The notes under the pieces are model-generated. The model saw only the letters and a list, made by a program, of their open reading frames with translations, was not told the DNA's origin and searched no databases. From CAYPOY01 sp964412395 (GTDB lineage: Bacteria > Chloroflexota > Anaerolineae > B4-G1), in NCBI GenBank assembly GCA_964412395.1, contig CAYPOY010000131.1, positions 1-12,605 of the forward strand: a DNA stretch of 12,605 nt, read 5' to 3'. Position numbers and translations under genes: made by a program. Position 1 is the first letter of the stretch. Each line of letters begins with the position of its first letter. This document shows positions 6,916-12,585 of the stretch, one piece after another.

Positions 6916-8050
6916 CTTGCACCTCCATCGTCAATGCGATCTGCTCATCTGCGCTTTTGCTCTTTGTCCAGCAGGGGTCTACTCCCGCCGCCCTGAGTTC
7001 CCGGTACAGCGCCTGCAGGCGGGCGGGAAAGAGCCCCCGCCCACGCCCGCCAGAGACCTGCAGGCGGCGCGCCAGGGAATGTCCAGAGCCCAGGTAGAAC
7101 GCAGCCCAGGCCCACAGCACACCCCGGACGCACTCTGCCTGAAGCGGCGATAGGGACTCGCCCGCCGCGAAGCGGTCCATCGCTCGCGCCAGGGTAGGGA
7201 ACCGCTCCCGGTGCAGGTCCCAGCCGGCCAGGAGACGCCCATCCTCCCGGCGATACCGCACTCCCTCCAAACCGTACTTGCCGACGAGGAGGGGAATCTG
7301 CCCCGTGCGGTGCAGTGTCACCAGGGGGGGCCGAACCCTGTGGGAGGGCCAATCCACGAGATGGCCAATGGCGGCCAGGGAAAGCCCCACCGCCCTGGCC
7401 AGGACCAGGAAAGCATCCCCCTCCTCCGACCAGCCCAATTGGTGACCAGATCCCCGGCCCTTGTGGAAGTAGACCTGCTCGGCATCGGAGCGACGGATAC
7501 GCCAGTTGCCCCACTTCACAGCCGGCAGCTTGCCGGCGTGGATGTACTGGTTCACGTCTTGGTGGCCCACGCCATGCGTTTCCGCCACCTGGCTGGGGGT
7601 CAGCCACTCATCGCCCCATCGCTCGACCGCCAGGGTCACCAGACGTGCCAGGGCGGGATCGCGCACCCGGTCAGGGCGAAAGAGGATCCAGTGCTCCGGC
7701 TTGACGGCGAATCGCTTCAAGTCCTCGACCCGGATGCGCCACACCTTCCGATTCCGGAACGGGAGCCGTCGCGCTCGCAACCACCCCCTCTCAATCCACC
7801 GGCAAACCGCGTGGACGTCCACAGCCAGCATCTTGGCCGCCTGGTTCGCCGTCACGTACCCAGGCGTCTTCGAGGGGGCCGGCAGTCCCAGGTCGCGCTT
7901 CCAGCGCAGGTGCACAGCCGTCAGCGTGCGCCTCAACGCGGCGCCGATCTCCTCCTCGGAGAGGACGCCCAGGTTCTGCCGGAGGAACTCGTCCTCCCTC
8001 TCGCTCCAGGGGAGGGGCTTCCGCCTGGGGGCGATCTCCGCCTCCGCCAA
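6899..8050 (-). CDS. Predicted DNA-binding protein with SANT-HTH-HTH-SANT architecture
   Basis: The product is about 383 residues and is not a family I can name. Four modules are visible. Residues 14-55 are Myb/SANT-like (WSEREDEFLRQNLG, then a helix ending VHLRWKRDLGL). Residues 64-116 are a MerR/excisionase-type HTH (YVTANQAAKMLAVDVHAVCR, then a wing with RNRKVWRI and a final DLKRF helix). Residues 148-195 are a second such HTH (WLTPSQVAETHGVGHQDVNQ, wing WGNWRIRR). Residues 205-248 are a second SANT-like stretch (LGWSEEGDAFLVLARAVGLS). The remainder is a helical, Arg-rich C-terminal part. The start is uncertain: TTG at 8050 is the nearest initiation codon, with only a weak Shine-Dalgarno sequence. 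The reading frame stays open upstream through the repeats at 8065-8203, which may have displaced the original start. It overlaps dnaN by 17 bases, so both are probably made together. A sequence-specific DNA-binding or excisionase-like role is inferred. Confidence 0.75.
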   Translation of the reverse strand: MAEAEIAPRRKPLPWSEREDEFLRQNLGVLSEEEIGAALRRTLTAVHLRWKRDLGLPAPSKTPGYVTANQAAKMLAVDVHAVCRWIERGWLRARRLPFRNRKVWRIRVEDLKRFAVKPEHWILFRPDRVRDPALARLVTLAVERWGDEWLTPSQVAETHGVGHQDVNQYIHAGKLPAVKWGNWRIRRSDAEQVYFHKGRGSGHQLGWSEEGDAFLVLARAVGLSLAAIGHLVDWPSHRVRPPLVTLHRTGQIPLLVGKYGLEGVRYRREDGRLLAGWDLHRERFPTLARAMDRFAAGESLSPLQAECVRGVLWAWAAFYLGSGHSLARRLQVSGGRGRGLFPARLQALYRELRAAGVDPCWTKSKSADEQIALTMEVQDATVL

Positions 8051-8064
8051 TGCCCACTGGATTA

Positions 8065-8125
8065 CCCCTTCGATGAACTCAGGGCAGGCCCATTCGACCC
8101 TTCGGCTCCGCTCAGGCCAGGCAGG
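8065..8125. repeat. Two adjacent copies of the interspersed CCCTTCGA...CTCAGG repeat
   Basis: The first copy is CCCCTTCGATGAACTCAGGG plus CAGG (8065-8088). The second, diverged, covers about 8092-8125 (TTCGACCCTTCGGCTCCGCT, then CAGGCCAGG). Read on the minus strand they give CPEFIEG and PERSRRVEW, translations I remember from many environmental proteins. They resemble the copy inside dnaX at 11601-11627. They lie between parB and the SANT/HTH gene. Confidence 0.75.
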
Positions 8126-8203
8126 CTCACCGCCACGCCTGCCACGAGAGCACCGCCACGAGTACTCGCGGTGGTACTCGCGGTGATACTCGCGGTGGCA
8201 GGG
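8126..8203. repeat. Palindrome-like repeat ending in three tandem 12-mers
   Basis: After CTCACCGCCACG come two CACGAG elements and then three 12-base units, GTACTCGCGGTG (8162-8173), GTACTCGCGGTG (8174-8185) and ATACTCGCGGTG (8186-8197), followed by GCAGG. The core CGAGTACTCG is a perfect palindrome. The same composite in the same orientation, with only two 12-mers, is found inside dnaX at 10946-10998. Confidence 0.85.
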
Positions 8204-8257
8204 CAGACACCGGCCACATCTGTCTCGGCCACTTCAGGCATAGCGCACACATCCATC

Positions 8258-9331
8258 TCAACGTGACCTCCCATTGATCTGCCGCACGACGCGGCGGAGA
8301 AACTCGATCAGCGCACAGGAGCCGCAGACGGACTCCATATCCCGCACGGCGCAAACCGCGCAGGTACTCTCGACAGCCTGGGCCATCTCCCCCCACGCCG
8401 GCATGGGGATTCCGGCGCGAGAAGGGTTGTCCACAGCCAATCCTTCCCGTTTTCGGAAGATGCCCCAGCCTGGCTCGGTCACGCTGGGCACGGCAAGTTC
8501 GGAGCAATCTCCCTTGGCAAGCCCAGGGTAGTCTCCTTCCCAAGCACTACAGGCCCCGCAGGATGCCGCTGCTGCCTGCCGCAACAGTCCCCAGGGAATT
8601 GGTTGGCGGTTCTCCGGGGGTAGCCCCGCTTCCAGCGCACCCTCCAGGGCAGGGACGTACTCCCTGCCCTCCCGCGCTGCCTGTTGGACCTTCAGCCTCC
8701 GTTCCAGCCTCCCCCGGACGCGCGTGCAGGTGGCCTTGATCAGCCGCACATCGGCCCGCCGCTTTGCCAGGGCCTGGGCCGTCTCCACGCGCGCCCTGGA
8801 ATCGGGGATAGAGAGCAATGCCTCCACTGGCTCGCGGCCGCGAGGGAACCGGCCAGCGGCAATCAAGCCCTGAATCTCCGGCTCCAGTTCCATGAGCCGA
8901 AGACGGTCGTTGATCGTTGCCGAAGCCACGCCGGTCTCCCTCGCCAACCGGGCGCGGCTCATCCCGGGCTCCTGGAGCAGCCTCCGGTAGTGGAGGGCTT
9001 CCGAGACCGGGTCAGGGGCCGTCCGCACCAGGTTCTCGGCCACCATATCCAGGAGTTGCTCGGCCTCCTCCTGCTGCCGGATGATCACCGGCATCAGGGG
9101 AGCCTCGTCGCCCAGGTGGCGGGCCGAGGTCAGCCGCAAGTTGCCGACCACGATCTGCACGTGGCCGTCCACCCGCACGCCGATGAGGGGCTCGATCACC
9201 CCGCGAGCCTCGATCGAGGCCGCCATCCGCTCCACCTCGTGCTGTGGGTAGAAACGCCGCATGTTGCGCGGGTGTATCCGCAACATCGTGTGGGGCAGAT
9301 ATACCACCTCTTCCGTGACCTGCTTATCCAT
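8258..9331 (-). CDS. ParB-domain DNA-binding protein with C-terminal cysteine clusters
   Basis: From the ATG at 9331 the product is 357 residues. Residues about 16-110 are a ParB/Spo0J N-terminal domain: FYPQHEVERMAASIEARGVI, VVGNLRLTSARHLG (the box II position, usually GERR, is GNLR here) and MVAENLVRT (usually ENIQR). Residues about 123-150 are the ParB HTH (MSRARLARETGVASATINDR). The part beyond about 200 is unlike chromosomal ParB: C258/C261 with C276, and C324/C327 with C336/C339 (CAVC...CGSC), suggest bound metal, zinc or an iron-sulfur cluster. The start is fixed by GGAGGT (9337-9342) within the preceding gene, which it overlaps by 8 bases (ATGGATAA). No parA is present. Partition, DNA-bound regulation or replication control are all possible. 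Confidence 0.85.
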   Translation of the reverse strand: MDKQVTEEVVYLPHTMLRIHPRNMRRFYPQHEVERMAASIEARGVIEPLIGVRVDGHVQIVVGNLRLTSARHLGDEAPLMPVIIRQQEEAEQLLDMVAENLVRTAPDPVSEALHYRRLLQEPGMSRARLARETGVASATINDRLRLMELEPEIQGLIAAGRFPRGREPVEALLSIPDSRARVETAQALAKRRADVRLIKATCTRVRGRLERRLKVQQAAREGREYVPALEGALEAGLPPENRQPIPWGLLRQAAAASCGACSAWEGDYPGLAKGDCSELAVPSVTEPGWGIFRKREGLAVDNPSRAGIPMPAWGEMAQAVESTCAVCAVRDMESVCGSCALIEFLRRVVRQINGRSR

Positions 9332-9641
9332 CTTTGACCTCCATCCTTCTGGCCTCCGTAGCTGCCTCGCGCATCCAGCCGAGGAAAGTGGCATTGTCTA
9401 CAGGCACGCCGCGCCGTGTCCCGAACGTGCAAGAGACGACGATACGGCTGTAGAGCGAACCGATCTCCCGTTGTACGGCGGCGACGTCGTAACGGCCAAG
9501 GCCGTACCCGATACTTCGCGCCAGGTAACGCCACACCACAACAGGGTTTTCTTCGTATGCCGGCCATCCTACCGGGTTGTTGGCGCGAAGGGCCTGGACG
9601 CAGGCGTCGAGGTATTCTCGCAGGTTCACCGCTGGTCGCAT
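9324..9641 (-). CDS. Hypothetical protein upstream of the ParB-domain gene
   Basis: From the ATG at 9641 the product is 105 residues (MRPAVNLREYLDACVQALRA), apparently helical and soluble. It contains a WRYLARSIGYGLGRYD segment, and its last codons (RRMEVKDG) encode the Shine-Dalgarno sequence of the next gene. Alternative starts are the GTG at 9653 and the GTG at 9629, which forms a GTGA overlap with the upstream stop; all keep the same frame. It overlaps genes on both sides, so it belongs to the operon. No family is recognised. Confidence 0.65.
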   Translation of the reverse strand: MRPAVNLREYLDACVQALRANNPVGWPAYEENPVVVWRYLARSIGYGLGRYDVAAVQREIGSLYSRIVVSCTFGTRRGVPVDNATFLGWMREAATEARRMEVKDG

Positions 9642-10015
9642 ACCGGCGCACACGTGATCTCACCCTCGTACAGGAAAACCGGGATCCCAGCCTCGCCCAG
9701 GGCAGGCTCTTCCGGGGAGGCGAGAGGCATCCAGCGACGGATGACCACGTCCTCGTCCCGCACCGGCCCCCATTCCCCAGAGCAGCGCAGGTAGAGATGC
9801 GTGGCCTCGACCAACGCTTCCTGCGTCAGCCACCCGTTCGGCAGCAGCACCAGCGCTAGATCAAGGTCCGCCGTGCAGGGTGGGAAATACACCGGCTCGC
9901 CTATCGCCGGGTTGCAGCGCACCCGGAGCACAGGCACGCCGAAGCCGTATTCCTCAAAACCCACCACGGCCTCGGTTACCTGGTTTTCCAGATCCGCGAT
10001 GGTCACAAAGTTCAT
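9626..10015 (-). CDS. Hypothetical protein, first gene of the ParB-DnaN cluster
   Basis: The 129-residue product starts at the ATG at 10015, with a clear AGAGGAG (10020-10026) four bases upstream. It begins MNFVTIADLENQVTEAVVGF and contains scattered cysteines (C34, C47, C78, C122, C126) without a regular CxxC pattern, and an Asp/Leu-rich strand (ADLDLALVLLPNG). It overlaps the following gene by 16 bases. With 278 gene-free bases upstream, this is the likely first gene of the minus-strand cluster. Function unknown. Confidence 0.7.
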   Translation of the reverse strand: MNFVTIADLENQVTEAVVGFEEYGFGVPVLRVRCNPAIGEPVYFPPCTADLDLALVLLPNGWLTQEALVEATHLYLRCSGEWGPVRDEDVVIRRWMPLASPEEPALGEAGIPVFLYEGEITCAPVCDQR

Positions 10016-10076
10016 ACTTCTCCTCTCTTGTCATCAGAATCCATCACATAAGTTACCCCCTACGAGATGCACAAAC

Positions 10077-10114
10077 GCCCCGGTGGATGGCTTGTTGTGC
10101 CTTTCCACCAGGGC
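10077..10114 (-). terminator. 11-bp stem hairpin in the gap upstream of the ParB-DnaN cluster
   Basis: GCCCCGGTGGA (10077-10087) pairs with TCCACCAGGGC (10104-10114) across a 16-base loop. The single mismatch becomes a G-U wobble in the minus-strand transcript. It could end transcription coming from the toxin remnant or structure the 5' leader of the cluster. The minus strand then reads only GTTTGTG, a poor T-run. The rest of 10016-10293 shows no gene, and I found no convincing promoter there. Confidence 0.4.
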
Positions 10115-10293
10115 GCGTTGGGGGCTGCAGTGGTGTATCGATCTGCGGTTACTGCACCTCTAAGGAATGGTCATGGACAACCTTACAGCAAGACAGGGCG
10201 ACCTCAGTCGAGATCACCCTGCGGTGGCGTTGACGTTTGCTCTCCGTTACTCTCTCATGCCACTTCTGGAATCTAGCACCAGGGTTGGGATCA

Positions 10294-10440
10294 TTACCAT
10301 ATCGTCGTTACATCGGAAAGCCGTATCTTGCGGTCACGGCTGATGAGCGGCACACCCAGGTACAACGCGGTCGCTGCAATCACGCGATCCGGTAGATCGG
10401 GGACCTGCTCACGTGGTACCTGGCGCACAGCCAGGGCTAT
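10294..10440 (-). pseudogene. C-terminal fragment of a PIN-domain (VapC-type) toxin
   Basis: An open frame without a start codon encodes 48 residues ending at the TAA at 10294: IALAVRQVPREQVPDLPDRV, then IAATALYLGVPLISRDRKIR, ending VTTIW. This matches the tail of PIN-domain RNases, with the DR.IAATA helix, the PLI..D acidic residue and the terminal TIW. VapC-type toxins are about 130 residues, so roughly the first two thirds, including the N-terminal catalytic Asp, are gone. The fragment overlaps the end of the antitoxin gene by 4 bases in another frame, as expected from a deletion joining the two genes. It should be inactive. Confidence 0.8.
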
Positions 10441-10661
10441 GGACTGCCTTCGCGACGCGATTCGTCTATCTCCTCGGCGCTGATGTCAAAGCCCAGGCCC
10501 TTCCACAAGCCCCGGAGCGAGCGCAGGGGATGCGTAGGTCCCTGCAATTCGCGCTCCACTTCAGGCAATGCCTGGGCCATCACGCGCAGCCGCGCGTGGG
10601 GCGGCAATTGCCGTAGTTTCTCCAAGACCATATCAGCCGTGACGACCACTGTTGAACTCAT
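10437..10661 (-). CDS. Antitoxin-like protein (VapB/DUF2281-type), orphaned from its toxin
   Basis: The 74-residue product starts at the ATG at 10661, with GGAGGTG nine bases upstream. It contains VLEKLRQLPPHARLRVMAQA and the motif SLRGLWKGLGFDISAEEIDE followed by SRRE, which I recognise from small antitoxins paired with PIN-domain toxins. Such proteins normally run on past SRRE into a MW..FPRE-like end; here it stops after SRREGSP, so its extreme C-terminus was replaced at the deletion junction. The antitoxin would bind and block the toxin and usually represses its own promoter. Since the adjacent toxin is a fragment, this gene is probably a relic or acts on a toxin elsewhere. Confidence 0.75.
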   Translation of the reverse strand: MSSTVVVTADMVLEKLRQLPPHARLRVMAQALPEVERELQGPTHPLRSLRGLWKGLGFDISAEEIDESRREGSP

Positions 10662-10770
10662 CGTGCTGTTCACCTCCGACAACCATCCAGAGTACCGGAC
10701 TTTTTCAACGCCGGCCATTCTCGTATGGCGCCTACAACTTGACGCTGTGCTCCCTCTTAGACCAACGATA

Positions 10771-10799
10771 ATTGTATCACATCCCAATCACACTGGCAA
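10771..10799 (-). promoter_or_regulatory. Sigma70-type promoter with extended -10 for the antitoxin gene
   Basis: On the minus strand TTGCCA (10794-10799) and TACAAT (10771-10776) are exactly 17 bases apart, each matching the consensus at 5 of 6 positions. TGA directly before TACAAT gives an extended -10 (TGnTATAAT-like). Transcription would begin near 10764, about 100 bases before the antitoxin ATG. It lies in the gap after dnaX, so the antitoxin can be expressed independently. Confidence 0.65.
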
Positions 10800-10820
10800 G
10801 AGAAATCACAGCGGCAACTT

Positions 10821-12521
10821 TCACAAGACCCTTGCCACTGCCCCCAACTCTTGCACGGCCACCCGCACGAGCGGGTCATCGGCCAGTTGCGGGGGTAGAC
10901 CGGCGAGCGAGCCGCTGGCGGCTTGTCTCTCCTGCCCCTTCGAACTCACCGCCACGAGCCCCGCCACGAGTACTCGCGGTGGTACTCGCGGTGGCAGGAC
11001 GGGTTCCTTCTCCGCCAGTACCACTTGCAGCGCGACCGGCTCTCCGATCATCTTTGCCAGCGCCTGTTCGACGGTCTGGCGCACGTCGCCGCTTTCCAGG
11101 CGATCCCGGTGGAACCCGTACCGGGTTTCCAGGATCACCTGCCGTTCGTCCACTGCCACCGGCTTGCACGAGCGCAGCAATGCCTGGACCTGCCCGTACC
11201 CCATCCGTCGCACCTGGGTCAGCACGTCAATCCAGTGCTCCTGCAGCGCGTCCAGCCGCCGTGGCAGCGTCGGGGACGGCTCCTCTTCCGTGACGGCTGT
11301 ATCGTCGCCGATTTCATCCTGGCGTTGGTCTCGATTCTCTGCGACCGAAGTCTCGCGGCGAAGCCCGGAAGAGGCGGAAACCTGGCGTGAGGGGCGCGGG
11401 GCTGCGTCCACGACCGGCGCAGCGGCCAGATCTTGCACGATGGAGACCTGCGGCCCGATCACTGCCCGCACCAGCGCCAGTTCCAGGCCGGTGCGGTCGT
11501 CGGTGCCGCGAGACCCCATCTCTACCAACGCGGATAGCCAACCAAGTATCCTCTCAATGCCCGCCCCGGCCAACGTCTCCAGACGTGGCGATACGCTCAT
11601 CCCCTTCGACAGGCTCAGGGCAGGCTCCTTGACCCCAGACGCCACGATCAGCACGTCCCGGAGCTGGCCGATCAACTGTCGCCGCACGACGCGAGCGTCT
11701 ACGCCCTCATCCAGCAACCTGGCGAGCGCGCCCAGCCCCTGGCCGACGTCCCCCGCCGCGACCGCCGCCAGCACGTCCAGCAGCCCTTCCTCCGGCACTA
11801 GCCCCAGCACCTCGCGTACCCGCGCAGCGGTGACCGGCCCACCCGTTGCCACCTGTTCCAACAGCGACAACGCGTCGCGCAGCGCCCCGGTCGCGTGGCG
11901 CGCGATCAGTACCAGTGCTTCTGGCTCGACCTCCATCCCTTCCGCCTCGGCCACGCGGGCGACGTGAGCGGCGATGGCTTCGTCGGAAATGGGACGGAAG
12001 GCAAACCGCTGGCAACGGGAGACGATGGTTGCCGGCAGTCTCTGCGGCTCGGTGGTCGCCAGGACAAAGATGACGTGGGGTGGGGGCTCCTCCAGCGTCT
12101 TGAGCAGCGCGTTGAAGGCGGCGTTGGAGAGCATATGCACCTCGTCTATGACGTAGACCTTGTAACGGGCCTGGGCCGGTTGGAAGCCGACCCGCTCCTG
12201 CAGTTCCCGCACGTCGTCCACGCCGGTGTTGGAGGCAGCGTCGATCTCGATCAGGTCCATCAGCCGCCCTTCGTTGACCGCTTTGCAGACGGCGCACTCG
12301 TTGCAGGGGCGCCGATCTTCGTTCTCTGACTCTGGGGCCAGGCAATTGACCGCCTTGGCCAGCAAACGGGCGCACGTCGTCTTCCCCGTTCCCCTCGGAC
12401 CGGCGAAGAGGTAGGCGTGGACCACGCGGCCACCCCACAGCGCGTTACCCAGCGTCTGCACCACGTGTTCCTGGCCCACCACCTCGTCGAAGGTCTGGGG
12501 ACGCCACTTGCGATATAGCAT
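10821..12521 (-). CDS. dnaX: DNA polymerase III subunit gamma/tau, with two in-frame repeat insertions
   Basis: The 566-residue product is the clamp-loader ATPase subunit that, with delta and delta', loads the DnaN clamp. It starts with the family signature MLYRKWRPQTFDEVVGQ. It has Walker A GPRGTGKTT (41-49), zinc-site cysteines C60, C73, C76 and C79, Walker B VYVIDEVHML (122-131), the SRC arginine-finger motif (168-170) and sensor 2 GALRDALSL (212-220). Residues about 421-505 resemble the C-terminal domain of DnaX proteins, and the end DDPLVRVAVQELGA is typical. Two stretches look foreign: EPALSLSKG at 299-307, and LPPRVPPRVLVAGLVAVSSK at about 509-528, both encoded by interspersed repeats and both in frame in loops or linkers. 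The start has no Shine-Dalgarno sequence and abuts a heptad repeat. No ybaB or recR follows, as is common elsewhere. Confidence 0.95.
   Translation of the reverse strand: MLYRKWRPQTFDEVVGQEHVVQTLGNALWGGRVVHAYLFAGPRGTGKTTCARLLAKAVNCLAPESENEDRRPCNECAVCKAVNEGRLMDLIEIDAASNTGVDDVRELQERVGFQPAQARYKVYVIDEVHMLSNAAFNALLKTLEEPPPHVIFVLATTEPQRLPATIVSRCQRFAFRPISDEAIAAHVARVAEAEGMEVEPEALVLIARHATGALRDALSLLEQVATGGPVTAARVREVLGLVPEEGLLDVLAAVAAGDVGQGLGALARLLDEGVDARVVRRQLIGQLRDVLIVASGVKEPALSLSKGMSVSPRLETLAGAGIERILGWLSALVEMGSRGTDDRTGLELALVRAVIGPQVSIVQDLAAAPVVDAAPRPSRQVSASSGLRRETSVAENRDQRQDEIGDDTAVTEEEPSPTLPRRLDALQEHWIDVLTQVRRMGYGQVQALLRSCKPVAVDERQVILETRYGFHRDRLESGDVRQTVEQALAKMIGEPVALQVVLAEKEPVLPPRVPPRVLVAGLVAVSSKGQERQAASGSLAGLPPQLADDPLVRVAVQELGAVARVL
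10935..10998. repeat. Composite repeat inside dnaX with two tandem 12-mers
   Basis: CCCCTTCGAACTCA (10935-10948) leads into CCGCCACGAG elements and then GTACTCGCGGTG at 10970-10981 and 10982-10993, followed by GCAGG. It matches the 8065-8203 composite in order and orientation, but is shorter and has one fewer 12-mer. It encodes PPRVPPRVLVAG and VSSKG in DnaX. Confidence 0.85.
11601..11627. repeat. Interspersed CCCTTCGACAGGCTCAGGGC-type repeat inside dnaX
   Basis: CCCCTTCGACAGGCTCAGGG followed by CAGGCTC encodes EPALSLSKG (DnaX residues 299-307) on the minus strand. It is the closest local relative of the copy at 8065-8088. The insert lies between predicted helices of the collar domain, where a short loop insertion would be tolerated. 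Confidence 0.8.
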
Positions 12522-12522
12522 C

Positions 12523-12546
12523 GCGTTTCGTGTTTCGTGTTGCGTA
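12523..12546. repeat. CGTGTTT heptad repeat abutting the dnaX start codon
   Basis: CGTTTCGTGTTTCGTGTTGC followed by GTA is a run of about three imperfect 7-base units one base from the dnaX start codon. In another frame it reads IRNTKHETR, a translation I remember from intergenic repeats in environmental genomes. It occupies the place where the dnaX Shine-Dalgarno sequence would be expected. Confidence 0.6.
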
Positions 12547-12585
12547 TCAATTGAGTCTGGCTAAAATCTGTGGGAGCAGTGACAT
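12547..12585 (-). other. 12-codon ORF with good Shine-Dalgarno signal, possible gene stub
   Basis: The ATG at 12585 overlaps a TGA (TGATG) that may end an upstream gene reading LREAA at the window edge. GGGAGG (12593-12598) lies 7 bases upstream. The peptide would be MSLLPQILARLN, ending next to the heptad repeat. It may be the remaining start of a gene cut by that repeat, a leader peptide or chance. Confidence 0.25.

Larger units (their letters stand above)
8062..8256 (-). pseudogene. Repeat-filled small ORF after parB, possible displaced 5' end of the HTH gene
   Basis: The ATG at 8256 has GGGAGGT 9 bases upstream, inside the last codons of parB, so its initiation site looks genuine. The first 20 residues (MDVCAMPEVAETDVAGVCPA) are non-repetitive. 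The rest is translated repeat (ITASTTASTRGG, then GPALSSSKG) before a TAA at 8062-8064. I read it as the original start region of the SANT/HTH gene, knocked out of frame by the repeat insertion. It could equally be a small real gene or chance. Confidence 0.3.

Noticed and set aside
8126..8203. Tandem 12-mers as a CRISPR array
   Set aside because: Units are contiguous 12-mers without spacers and are shared with a coding gene.
7211..8266. 351-codon plus-strand ORF
   Set aside because: It is antisense to the SANT/HTH gene and runs through the repeats; no recognisable domain.
8427..8435. TTGTCCACA, one mismatch from a DnaA box
   Set aside because: A single copy inside parB coding sequence with no cluster or AT-rich stretch, so no evidence for an origin.
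9332..9394. Longer N-terminus of the ParB-domain protein
   Set aside because: The start at 9331 has an ideal Shine-Dalgarno sequence and the extension is composed of sequence coding for the upstream gene in another frame.
9698..9709. CAGGGCAGGCTC matching part of the dnaX repeat, giving EEPALGEAG in the hypothetical protein
   Set aside because: Only 12 bases match and the rest of the repeat is absent; chance or a very decayed copy.
10483..11967. 494-codon plus-strand ORF
   Set aside because: It is antisense to dnaX and the antitoxin; its Ser/Arg/Pro-rich low-complexity translation is a frame shadow.
12523..12546. Resemblance of the CGTGTTT run to a parS site
   Set aside because: It is a direct heptad repeat, lacking the inverted symmetry of parS.
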